64,000 nucleotides of DNA from Membranipora membranacea (Eukaryota > Bryozoa > Gymnolaemata > Cheilostomatida > Membraniporidae). Both the position numbers and the translations under genes were made by a program. The stretch lies in NCBI GenBank assembly GCA_914767715.1, contig OU612074.1, positions 13,438,062 to 13,502,061 of the forward strand, given 5' to 3'. A model generated the notes under the pieces. That model did not search any database, was not told the DNA's origin, and saw only the letters and a list, made by a program, of their open reading frames with translations. Below, piece after piece: positions 24,016 through 35,067 of the stretch. Position 1 is the first letter of the stretch. Each line of letters opens with the position of its first letter.

Positions 24016-24592
24016 TACACTCACGTATGAGCTTCATTGTTATAGATGATAAGTTCTGGTACATCGCTTGTTTCTTTTATCTGGGTTACAGACTGCTAGT
24101 AACAGTGACCTTTGGTCAGAACGATTGACCTAAAGGGCAAAATCTTTTTAAATGAAACATCCTCATATGTCCTTATAAATATTCCCCATAGAATTTTACC
24201 CGCTAACATAATATGGATGGATTTGGTGTTCAATATCAAAATATCATGTTTCGAACAACAAAGGCAGCATTTCAGAAATAGAAGAAAAATTGCTAAGCTA
24301 TCTCACAGAGCAGAACGGTGGATTGAATAAGAGCATTTACATTAACGCCACATACAAAGGGAACTTCACTCTTCCCCATCTTCTTCATCATAAAACACAG
24401 AAAAAGATAAAATATAGAAAGCAATGATATATAGTTACAATAAGAGTATCAGAAAAATATTGATAAAGAATTTCTCATAACCAGTATCAACATCCAGAAT
24501 AGAATGTACTTAAGTATAGTTAGGACAAAAGGAAATCAATCGCAGATTATTAGAAAAAGCACAATGTCAACACAGACAAAAAATTGATATAT

Positions 24593-24598
24593 TTTATT
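24593..24598 (-). terminator. Probable poly(A) signal of the EGF-receptor gene
   Basis: AATAAA on the minus strand, about 60 bases after the stop codon at 24658. It is also conserved in the pseudogene copy. Confidence 0.5.
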
Positions 24599-24657
24599 TC
24601 GTAATCAGTTATCAAGTTGCAGAGAAGATTGTGCCAACTATAGAACGCATATACTCA

Positions 24658-27600
24658 TTATTCCCATCCGCGTTTTCTCTCTTTCCGCTCTCTCTTACTC
24701 TCTTTCTTCTTTTCTTTACTCTCTTTGTGCTCTTTTTTGTGTTTGTGCTTCTTGTGTTTCTTTTTCTTTCTTTCAATGATCTCCTCATCAGCTTCACTGA
24801 TCTCTCCTTCTGGCTCCTCAATGACAGGGGATTCTGCAGGGCTCACTGAGTTATTCCTGTAGTTTGTAGACCCCACAGAATCTGAAGTAGACCAAACATT
24901 CCTCTTATTGTACTTGTAGTTACCCTCAGACTTGTTATCGTTGTTAGAATCGTTCCCCTTGAACATGATAGAGCTGTAATCGTCTTTCAGGAGATATTCC
25001 GTAACGAGAGCCCGCGGGTCTTTTTCATTATTAACAGCTGAAAAACAATATAAGCTGTTTAGCAGACTGTCAGATCAAGCAAAACCATAGCTGCCCAAAG
25101 AGAATGTAAACATTTATTTACATGTAAACATCACGTATAAGCCCATGTTGTTGAGTATAGCTTGTGAGTCATTAGTGGACAGTAGTAGTTGATGAGTTTG
25201 TTACCTTGTGGTGCAGGCGGTTTTCTTTGAAACTTTCGCTCCTCTGATGGCACATCTTTTGCAGCTCCAACTTTAGTCACGCTATTATAAGACGTCCGGC
25301 TTGGCATCTACAATATAAAATCAAAGATACCAGATTCCAGGGTTCTGTATTTTGGTATATCCTAAAAATCGCACTCTAGGTAACATTGATGACGATAGAT
25401 TCTTTCCCTTCCAGCCTTATATCATTTATCCTTCACTCTCAAATTTTAACATTATTTTGCCCATGATGAATTTCACAACGTGAATCCCCGCCAGTTATCA
25501 GATTTCACTAATTTCCTCATTCACAAAGCACACTTTGGGATTTATCAAAAACAGTTTGGTATAATTATATTTTGGGAAATTGACATTTTTGAGCTAGGTT
25601 GCAACTTTTAACATTGAACTGTTTGAATGAACACCATGTAAGGAGAGGTGAAGGTTTTGATGTGAGTTGGCCTAAGATAAATATAAATCGACGACCAGGT
25701 GACTGGTGTTTTTGATCATGTTATTGTTAGCATTATTTTTTTTCCCTGTTTGGTTACTTAGTGAGGCAAATTACTTATGAGATGGCTTTGAGTAAGGTGC
25801 CAATAAAAGTATTTATACATATCAGCTCGGTGAGGGGGATATGAAAATTCCCCACATAACCATATCAATAAGTGACATGACTTGCATAATATTATGAATT
25901 CAATCAGAATATTTAACAATTAGTTCCTCATACTTTGTTGATTTTGTTGTTGAGTTTGACATGAAGTCTCGGCTGAAGTGATGTGATATCCATACATGAC
26001 TCAGAATGATCACAGAGAATAGGTGGAGGGAGCAGGGATGTTTCCTAAATCTACAGAGCGTGTACTTATGTTAAATACACTTATCTCTGCCGTGTATGGG
26101 CGTGTGAGCTGGAGTGATTGTCGAGGCCTGTGAGTGAGGCCTGTATTGACGCCTGTGTGTTTAGTTGTGACTGACTCACCTGACTCAGACGGTTCAGACT
26201 GATGTTACTCTCACTCCTGTCCTGACGTACCTACAGCAGTACGAACATAATATATATAATTATAATAATATATCGTTTTACAAATATGCATACAGTAATA
26301 TCTCACATGATTCAAAATATTTCTTTAAGAATAGAGATCACATTTCATGGTGGACCATAGCCTGTGTCTGGAGTTGCCTCTCTTTAACCAGCAGCATCTT
26401 ACCAGCAGGCAGAGAGCGATTTTAAATGCAGTACATTGGAACAAACTACATCTATGCCAGAGTAACTTATCACATTCTGAATCCATAATTGATATAAATT
26501 ATAAAAAAAGATGAATATTTATTTTAGAGCTTTAGAGAAGTTTAATTAATAAAATATTATTATTGTACAGACCACCCCCTATACACCCCTTCCCTCCCCC
26601 CTACACTACATCCCTCTAACCCCTGACCTCCCCACTACCCCCTGATAATGTATAAACTCACGTCAGGATCACTCCCGTTCAGCAGTAGATTATATCTCCT
26701 CCTCAAGTCTGCAAATAGAAAAATGTTTTGAGCTATTAAGCTTATAGGTGACTACTGGGTTAACTGTATCAACATTGTCTGGGAGATAGACATGACCCTG
26801 CATCCCAAAAAAACAGATTTTGAGAAAATACTTTTGTCAAGTAGATATGATCTTTGCAACCATTTGTGCATAGGAAATGATTGCATGTTGAGAATTAATG
26901 GAGTGGGAAAGGACTTGCGATCTTTGTTATCCAAGTTCAAGTCCCATTGCAGGATTGTAAATACACAAATTAAGTTGTGAAAGTAATTTGAACTACTTTC
27001 AAATGAACTTATAGTTACGAAATGATTCCTTTTTTAGAAAAGCCATTAACTGTGGTAGCTATGCGGGGGATATCAATATCATCGTTTATCATTGTTTTAC
27101 CTTGAACTAGTATATATATAGTAAAGACTATACATGTGAGGATAATTCCCCCTAGTGCTGCGAGTATAACCACATATATATTCCTGAGACATACAGCTCT
27201 GCCTTCTAATACTGTATTAGGATCGCTCAGAGTACCGTTCATACAATCAGTACAGTTACAGGATACATCGAGTCCCATCCCTGTCCACGCCAGATCTGTC
27301 TGAATAACACAAGGAAAAAACGCAATCATTCCATCACCAGAATGACCACCCCAAGTTATTTTGCAATGATTATGATTTTGTTGCGCTGTTATGAAACAAC
27401 TTGCTAAAATGATATAGAGAATTGGCAAATATCTTATATATGCGATTAAGACTTTATGATCGATAACACTTTTATTCTAACTGAGTTTTACTCTGAATAT
27501 ATTCATTGCTTACTTCACAGGAGCAGCTAGAAGCGCTGCAAGGCTCAATTCTAGGGAGGGCACATGTATCCCCGACCCACTCATCTGTGCAGGTACACTG

Positions 27601-30600
27601 ATACTCAGCTATCCTGTCTTTACAGACCCCACCATGTAAACAAGGCGAACTAAAAACCAACAAAACTCATCAGATATTGTGATGCGAATAATGTCAGATA
27701 AAATTAACATTCCAATCCAACACACACTTGATGCTTTCACTAAATCGATGTTTTAGTGATGTAACATCATTAAGTAGGTTTGGTGGCATGTGTCTGAAAA
27801 TAATCACACAGGAAAGTGCTAAAAGCGTTATAAGCTCAAGGTCAGAGCGAGCTTCAAGCCTTTGACTCTTTCTATTAGTTAGCATTTATTAAATGTTCAG
27901 CAGGGAAGCACTGCAGGCAAGTGGACGGCAGGCAGACGAGAAAGTGTGCAAGCGGGCAGGGAGAAATGAGAGCAGTGGTAAGTAAGCGGGCGGGCGCCAA
28001 GGTTTTTAAAGCTATGGGACTGTATGAGGAGGTATGTGGGGGGGGGGGGGCAAACAGACCGACAGATATACAGACAAACATGCAGACCGACAGATATACA
28101 GAAGGAGTTATATATACAGACCTGTTACACTCGTTTATATCAGACTGACATTCTGTACCCTCATAACCATCTGTACAAGTACATGTGTACTCTGAGTTAT
28201 CTGTAGTACATGTAGCTCCATGCATACATGGCTGACTGCAATGAGTAAAATATGAGGCTTAATCAATACAGGACTTCTAATCGGAGAGGTTGTCATTATC
28301 CTAGGCCTGATAAGCACCATGCAAGCATCTAGATATAAGAAAAAAACATATCAGGGGTGTTTTAAACTTTTTTAGTTGAAACAGGAAGAACCTAGAAGAA
28401 TGACGGTGGTGAAAGCACTTAATTACCTAGCGCAATGGTCAATTGATTCAGCAGTCGTTATAGGTTCAGCGACATTACTAGTTGTCTGCCCCTGTGCGGT
28501 GGATGACTGTAGTGAGTTCTGTGTTGTAGTAGCAGTCTGTGGTGGAGTAGTAGTAGCAGTAGTAGTAGTAGTTGTTTGCTCTTGTGTGGTTACAGCAGTG
28601 TTACAGTCATCACCTGTGTATCCAACATCACAGCTACACGAGAAGGCGGCAGCACTGCTCAGACCAGCAGAGCAGTCAGGAGTACATGTACCAGAATTAG
28701 CACACGGTGTTCTGTAAGTGGGAGAGCGTGCAATCATCATGAGATAAGTATATGTATGATTGATATAAAGTGTCACATACTAATAGTTACTTTTAATAAA
28801 TGGTAAAAACAATGTTGCGACAAACTTCATTCTTGATTTAGACAAAACCTACAATTGACAGGGAAACATTGTCACTCCCAATAATATATAATTAATCGCT
28901 TATTGTCTCACACTTCTAAGATACATGACTGCAGCCTTGTCAGAAGGATACTGAGCACCTTGCGACCCCCTTTAGGGCCAGCCTATTCCAATGCTTTCAC
29001 CAAATAAGTAAGATGTGATTGCAACAACCATCACAGCTCATAAGTCACTAGCTTCTCTTTCATGCCAACAACTGGTAAAATGCCAGAGCGATATAATACA
29101 CATCATATCATATAGATATCTCTTCCTCAATGATGGGTTAACTCACCCTGCACAAGGGTCGTCCATCTCATGACACATGCTGCCAGTCCATCCAGAGTCA
29201 CAAGTACAGGAGAAAGCTGCTACATTATCGGCACAGGTACCCCCATTCAAGCAGGGTGAGCTGAAGTTATATACACATATGCATAGCATCTTGGAGTTGT
29301 CCTCCATTGTATATAATTAGATTGATAAAGTGACAGAATAAATAATCTGTTACTGGAAAAACCTAGCCAATGTGCCAGAGACAACACATAGGTGAGGAAA
29401 AACCCACTGTCGAACATTTCTCACAATTAATCAATCTGAATACCAAAAAATAATCATCGTTGCCGTTTTTCTTCTTCTAGATGGTCTCAAAAATTGTGTT
29501 CATATTTGTATAGAAAATACCCCAGAGGAATAAATGTTAAGTTTAGTTAAGCTAGTTGTGTGTGTAGCAGCAGTGAATTTTGGCTAGTTGAGTAGGAAGT
29601 CTGTATAAGCTGAAGAGGGTGGGTAACTGTTGTCTAACTTTAAATTAAGCTTTTTCAAGCGTGTGGTGAACTTACTCCTGTGAATACTTTACTCTTCTAA
29701 GGTGAAACATTTTTGTTTGATGATCTCACTGCATTTGGTTCACGGATGTTATAACTTACCTCGCACATTCGTCTATATCGGTCTGACAATCACCACCAGT
29801 ATACCCATCATCACATGTACACAAATAATCTCCTATCAGGTTATAACATGTACCTGAGTTCTGACATGGTGATCTGTAATTATATACGAGCATGTGTATA
29901 ACTAGGGCTGTCCCTCTCTACCATATATTATACCATATATATAGACATATAAAGTTAAGGACGGATTGTGTTTAACATGGATTGGATTACTTAAATCGTT
30001 GTATTCATGGAACTTCATGATATCGACTTCTGGTGTTTCTGAGAATCATTTTTATTTATCGATCGCTTTATATGCTAAAGCGGAAATTGGTTTTTATAAA
30101 TACACAAAATGTAAATAAAATTGCCAATCAAAATCTTTCATTGAAAGCTCAATAAGTCATGTGATGCGATGCGATGAGGTGAGGGGAGATGAGGGGAGAC
30201 GAGGGGAGATGAGGGGAGATGAGGGGAGATGAGGGGAGGTGAGGGGAGGTGAGGGGAGACAAGGGGAGATGAGGGGAGATGATTACTAACCCGTCACATT
30301 CATCAGTATCAGTCTCACAGTTAGTATCCTCATATCCTGTAACACAGCTACATGTGTAAGAGTTATCTCCATCTACACAAGTACCTCCATTCTGACACGG
30401 GGAACTGTCAACATCATCATAGAATTACAGACCATGTGCAATAACATGTATCAATGAATTCTCATGTCTCTCAGTTTTTCCTGGAAGCTCTAGATTTCAG
30501 CCATTATCGAGACATTTCAGTAAATTATAAGTCAGGCACATTGTTTAAAATATTTATTTATTGAACGTTTCTAAAGTATGATTGTATTAAATTAAAATGA

Positions 30601-33600
30601 CTTGTTGAGCTCAAAATAAGAACTGTGAAGAAGGAAAAAAGTGAAGGATCTGCCATATGTACTCTGATGTACTCTGATGTACTCTGATGTACTCTGATGT
30701 ACTCTGATGTACTCTGATGTACTCTGATGTACTCTGATGTACTCTGATGTACTCTGATGTACTCTGATGTACTCTGATGTACTCTGATGTACTCTGATGT
30801 ACTCTGATTTCTAAACTGAAGACATTGGAACCCTCCCTCACACTAGGCACATGCCTGCACCTAGTCATATAAGTACACATCCTACCTGGCACACTCATCT
30901 ATATTAGTGTCACAGTGCTGACCCTCATAGCCGTCAGCGCAGGTACATGTGTACTCATTCAGACCGTCCACACAGGTAGATCCGGCAGCGCATGAGTTAC
31001 CTGAGCAGTCATCTGTACTGTCTATCAAATACAATGAGCTCACTTAGTCACACATGTAACTCATAATTGTTGAAACAAAAGTAAGTAGTGGAATTAGTGG
31101 TAGATATTTTGGGGTGCAGCAACTACAATTGCGCCCATGCTACAGCTGTACAAAGTATGTAGGCTCGCTGGAAAACACCCACTGCGGGCTTCTCACAGGG
31201 TATGACAGTATAAACAAGCGGGAGTTGTATTTATGTGGGACTGTGGAGTAGTTATAGTGTATATAATGATTATTACCTGTCTGACAGTTATATCCACCAA
31301 CACCAGCAGGACATGTACAGGTGTATATATCCTCTAAGTTATTACATACAGCTCCATTCTGACAGGGTGATGATAGGCATTCATCTACATCATTAGCGTA
31401 GATATAGAGGCATCGGTACTCACTGTCAATAAATACCAACATTATCTACAACACGACTAACACACTATAGGGCAACACCATGACAGGACAGTCGTAGCCA
31501 GTATAATTCTACCTCACTACTCGAATGTAAGTTACTCCCCTTTCAATGTTCTTTTCATTCTCACCCAACATAACTTGTATATTATGTGAACATATTTACA
31601 CCTATACTCTATTCTAACTTTCAGAGAGACAGTTACTCCTACTAGAGCCTCCTTAGTATTTGGGCCTATCACTCCACTTACCTATATTTACCATTGCTAT
31701 CCAGGGCCATAAAACAGATAGAGCTAGCACCTGTCTGCGTGGCTGTCGGAGTCCAGTAAGCTACCCGATATTTTACTCCACTTCGACCCTGATCGTCATC
31801 TGTTAGCTCAGAGAGGAGAACTCCACTCGGAGATACTATATCTATCTGTACTATGCTATCAAGATGATACAAATATATGTGATAGTGAAAAGCCTTCCTG
31901 TGTCTTAAACCCTCAAATTATATATGAATGGTAGAGTCACATGATAATGACTTGCTAGGATAATCTTAGTGTTACTTATATCAGCAAGTTACATCAGGCA
32001 GTAGGGGAGAAATAATTTGCAGACAGAAAAGTTTAACCTTCTCTCGCATGCTTGAAAAAGCGATTTATAGCTTGCTATTATTCACACACCCTCTTTATTC
32101 TATATAAGCTGCCACCTCAGCTAGCTTAAATTGGTGCTTAAAGTCACCCCAAACCAGCATAACTAAACTCTAGCTAATTTTTACACCTCTAGGGTGAAGT
32201 TCAGATATTAGATTTAGTGAGTCTTACTTTGCGGAGGAAGTCTCTTCATTCACAGCATAGATAGGGATACCGATCGATTCAGACGGATTTAGATAATATA
32301 CAGTATCAGCTGCAGGTGTAGGGGAGACAAATACTGGTACCGCGGTACATGCATCAGAGAATGTCGGTGTTTTAATCAGAAACTACAACAAAATTAATCT
32401 AGCTCCCTTATACATTGTTCACAATTCTCGCTACTCAGCCTTCATTTATTATAGATGTATCTCAAACATTGGCTTTGAAATGTGTATTTTTTTAATTGTC
32501 AGCTTCCAACTTATTGATTTTCCATGACTGACCAGTCAAAATTTTGATGAATTATGCAGCCTGTGTTATGAGAAACTAATACAACACAATAAAGTAAAAG
32601 TTTCTCTGAATTTTATTAAAGGAGTGTAGATTATTGAGTAACTTACAGCCAGAGGTACAGCGCTGAGGGGATCTGATGTAGTGTAAGTCTGACCTCCCAT
32701 CTGTATTGTAGTACGAGGAAAGTCCTCAAGTATAATAGCTCCTACATACCAACCATCATCAACAAACGAGGCAGATGAAGAGGGTGTCACCGTAAGCTCA
32801 CAAGTATCCTGCAGTCAACAAAGCAATGATCAACTCAACTCAAAGTAGTCCCATACACTAGTTATATTGAATAGCTCAAAAAGATCCAACACAGTTCACC
32901 ATGTATAGCATGAATACAGGCCTACAGTAGTTCTAGGCTAGGCAGGGGCGCTCTGCCTCCCCTAGAAAGCTGAATAAAGTGGCCTAAAAATGCTATAATT
33001 GAATATTCTATATCAGAATCAGCTCATTTGGAACTTTCATATGCTATTTATGTCCATAGACAAAACAGATGGAGTTTACTATACCCAACCTGGTGTTACT
33101 TCACGCCCTCAAGGATTTCTTCCTCCCCTACCATTTTTCTTAAACTACTACCCTGGTATATATTTATATATGGTTATATATCCTTTTCACAGGCTGACTG
33201 ACCTCATCAATGGTAACTCCAGGTAGAGCACTACAGACATCCCCACACTCCTCAAAAGTATTCCCCCATCTGCATTTAACTGTATCACCATCAGGGTCCA
33301 ACAGAGGTAACTTTATCTTCCCCTCACAGTCAAACTGAAGGCTAGAAAAAATTAGAAATCCTCAACATGTCATTCTAGAATATGTTTTTTGATACGCAAC
33401 TAATATTTAGAAAGCGGTATTATATAATGCGGCCTTGAAAAGGATGACGAACCAGACATGGAAAGCAAAACAAGTGATCAATTAAGACATGTTGAAAAGT
33501 AACAGCATTCCGAGATATCATGGTTAAATAGCAGAGGTCAAGTTAGGAGAAACAAGAGCTGCAAAGTGAAAAGCTAATAATCCAACTGAGATACAATGGT

Positions 33601-35067
33601 GAAAGTTAAAGGTAATCAATTAATATCGTATTCAGCAATTAGTCTATACCCTCACAGTGAAAGGACAGCATTTTCTCCTGGAAAATCTAACCATTTATGT
33701 TTTGCTGAATCCACATCAATGAGTTGTGTTTACAATTACTTAAACTTGATTAATCTGGTCAAAACGATATCATCGTTAAACCTGCACCCCCTAAGGCATA
33801 GGGCTAGGGCTAGGGTGATCACCTAAATACCACGGTCCATAAAACCATAAACCATAAAACTGTCAAAAAGGCCACTTCCCACTTGAAGTTAAATGCTAGT
33901 TTAGAACAATCTAACGCTGTGAATACACAGATTTGTGACGGGATGTACACGTACCTGTATACTGGGAAGGCAGCAGTCATCGGACTGTTGTTAGGTCTAC
34001 CTGTGTCGTCTCTATCACCGAACACCACAGTAGTCAGAATTCTCCACGAAGGATCATTCACTGTAGATACATCCAGAGCTCTCCAAGCGTACCCAGCCAA
34101 ACTTAACAATGACAAATCACAACGCATACAAGAAATACATAGAAGAAACTGACGGAGAAAGGAATGGATGTTGGAGGTTATCAGATCAAAAGGCCCCTGA
34201 TAAAAAGCTACCTCCCAAAATGCCCCTCCTCGAAAGCTTACTTCCCAAGAGGTCACAACAAAAAAGTATATGTTATATACATTGGAAAGGCCTCACAAAG
34301 GTATGAACTATATATGATACATACCCGACTTTATATGGTCCCGAGCCTGTAAACGTGTGAGTGAAGGAGTTCTCTCCCATCTCATAGTTATCGGCAGCAC
34401 TAACAGCAGTTATCCAATAATCAGAGTTAGCTAATTTCGCTGTATCAGCACCTGAACATCCTACATGACAATACCTGTATAGAAAATAAAACCCCAGACA
34501 CGGTCAATGATAATATTGCTTTGCTTTGTGTTCCGTAGACCATATGCACATCTATCCCTTACAATCAAATTTAGCAATAGACCAAATTTCAAGAGGTATA
34601 AACTTACATATCTTTACCATTACCGCTATCAACATTAGTTCCCAGCCGACCAATATCAGCCTCAGTACAAGAGCTGTCAGAACAGGGCCCTCTACCAATA
34701 CGCCATCCTGCCTTCCAGTAAAACGTAGCCTGGTTATATATAATAAAATAGGTATATATGATTGAATGGCTCACCGTAGCACGAGCTATCCAGCTACGAG
34801 CTACCCAGCTCCAGCTCGATCTTCAAACTCAGTAAAATTTTCTTATCCCGACCCATACAAATACAGTGACTATTACATAATGGTATTTATAAGAGTCAGA
34901 TTTTATATAGTTATGGTCGAGATTCTTACCTTATTATCGACATCAGGGTCCGACTTCCAGCGGATTGTTGCTCCCATAAAATGACTACATCTCACAAGTA
35001 AGATGAGTCCACTGAGTAGAAGAGAGTATATTACTAGGTGACTGCAGGTCTCACCGTTGACAGCCAT
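24658..35067 (-). CDS. EGF-repeat single-pass membrane protein with DPDGD-type ectodomain
   Basis: About 21 exons, phase-consistent: 34930-35067, 34608-34729, 34325-34474, 33955-34101, 33203-33341, 32647-32808, 32228-32382, 31682-31855, 31277-31422, 30886-31021, 30291-30404, 29760-29873, 29147-29260, 28427-28711, 28122-28235, 27492-27649, 27101-27403, 26662-26708, 26180-26230, 25205-25307, 24658-25037. It encodes about 1080 aa: signal peptide; an ectodomain of about 400 aa ([48 protein letters not shown]); eight EGF modules, one per exon 9-16, several DVDEC/DIDEC-type; a Thr-rich mucin-like insert in exon 14; a Cys-rich juxtamembrane piece; a transmembrane helix ([20 protein letters not shown]); an RRR stop-transfer and a cytoplasmic tail ending in a Lys/Glu-rich run. 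The protein probably acts in adhesion or signalling at the cell surface; no orthologue is named. The exon 16/17 junction is the least certain. Confidence 0.85.
27101..27403 (-). other. Transmembrane exon of the EGF-receptor gene
   Basis: The exon encodes a Cys-rich juxtamembrane module ([23 protein letters not shown]) and the membrane helix. Its donor lies at CAAG/GTAAAA, and it joins exon 18 in phase to give LVQDLRRRY, a textbook stop-transfer. The stop codon at 27015 belongs to the following intron. The acceptor is either 27403 (TTTTAG) or 27385 (AACAG), both in the same phase. Confidence 0.75.
30168..30282. repeat. GGGGAGATGA minisatellite
   Basis: About eleven 10-bp units with GAT/GAC/GGT variants. 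It lies directly downstream of exon 11 in the intron. Confidence 0.9.
30548..30620 (-). mobile_element. Truncated LINE 3' end
   Basis: TATTTATTTATTGA, AAATTAAAATGACTTGTTGA and GCTCA in order resemble the 3' end of the retrotransposon at 2257-2330 (TTTATTTATTGAGG, AAAAATAACTTGTTGACCTCA). It is probably a dead-on-arrival 3' fragment. Confidence 0.5.
30659..30808. repeat. Perfect 10-bp tandem array (GTACTCTGAT)n
   Basis: About fifteen nearly identical units of TACTCTGATG in an intron of the receptor gene. There are no spacers. The apparent protein repeat on the minus strand is an artefact of the array. Confidence 0.95.

Larger units (their letters stand above)
22356..29134. repeat. Tandem segmental duplication, copy 2
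   Basis: This direct repeat of 14152-22355 carries the functional-looking exons 14-21 of the EGF-receptor gene. It lacks the LINE of copy 1 and contains a 352-bp TIR element (23112-23463) that copy 1 lacks. Substitutions between the copies are sparse, so the duplication is fairly recent. Confidence 0.92.

Noticed and set aside
27015-27100. C-terminus of the receptor at the stop codon at 27015
   Set aside because: The frame past 27101 reads into an intron. The GTAAAA donor joins exon 18 in phase and gives an RRR stop-transfer sequence.
30611-30898. Minus-strand frame with a perfect [10 protein letters not shown] repeat; also considered as a CRISPR-like array
   Set aside because: It is a 10-bp tandem array without spacers, in an intron of a eukaryotic gene.
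33780-33822. Telomere-like TAGGGC repeats
   Set aside because: Only about three short units with GGGCTA phase; not a telomeric array.
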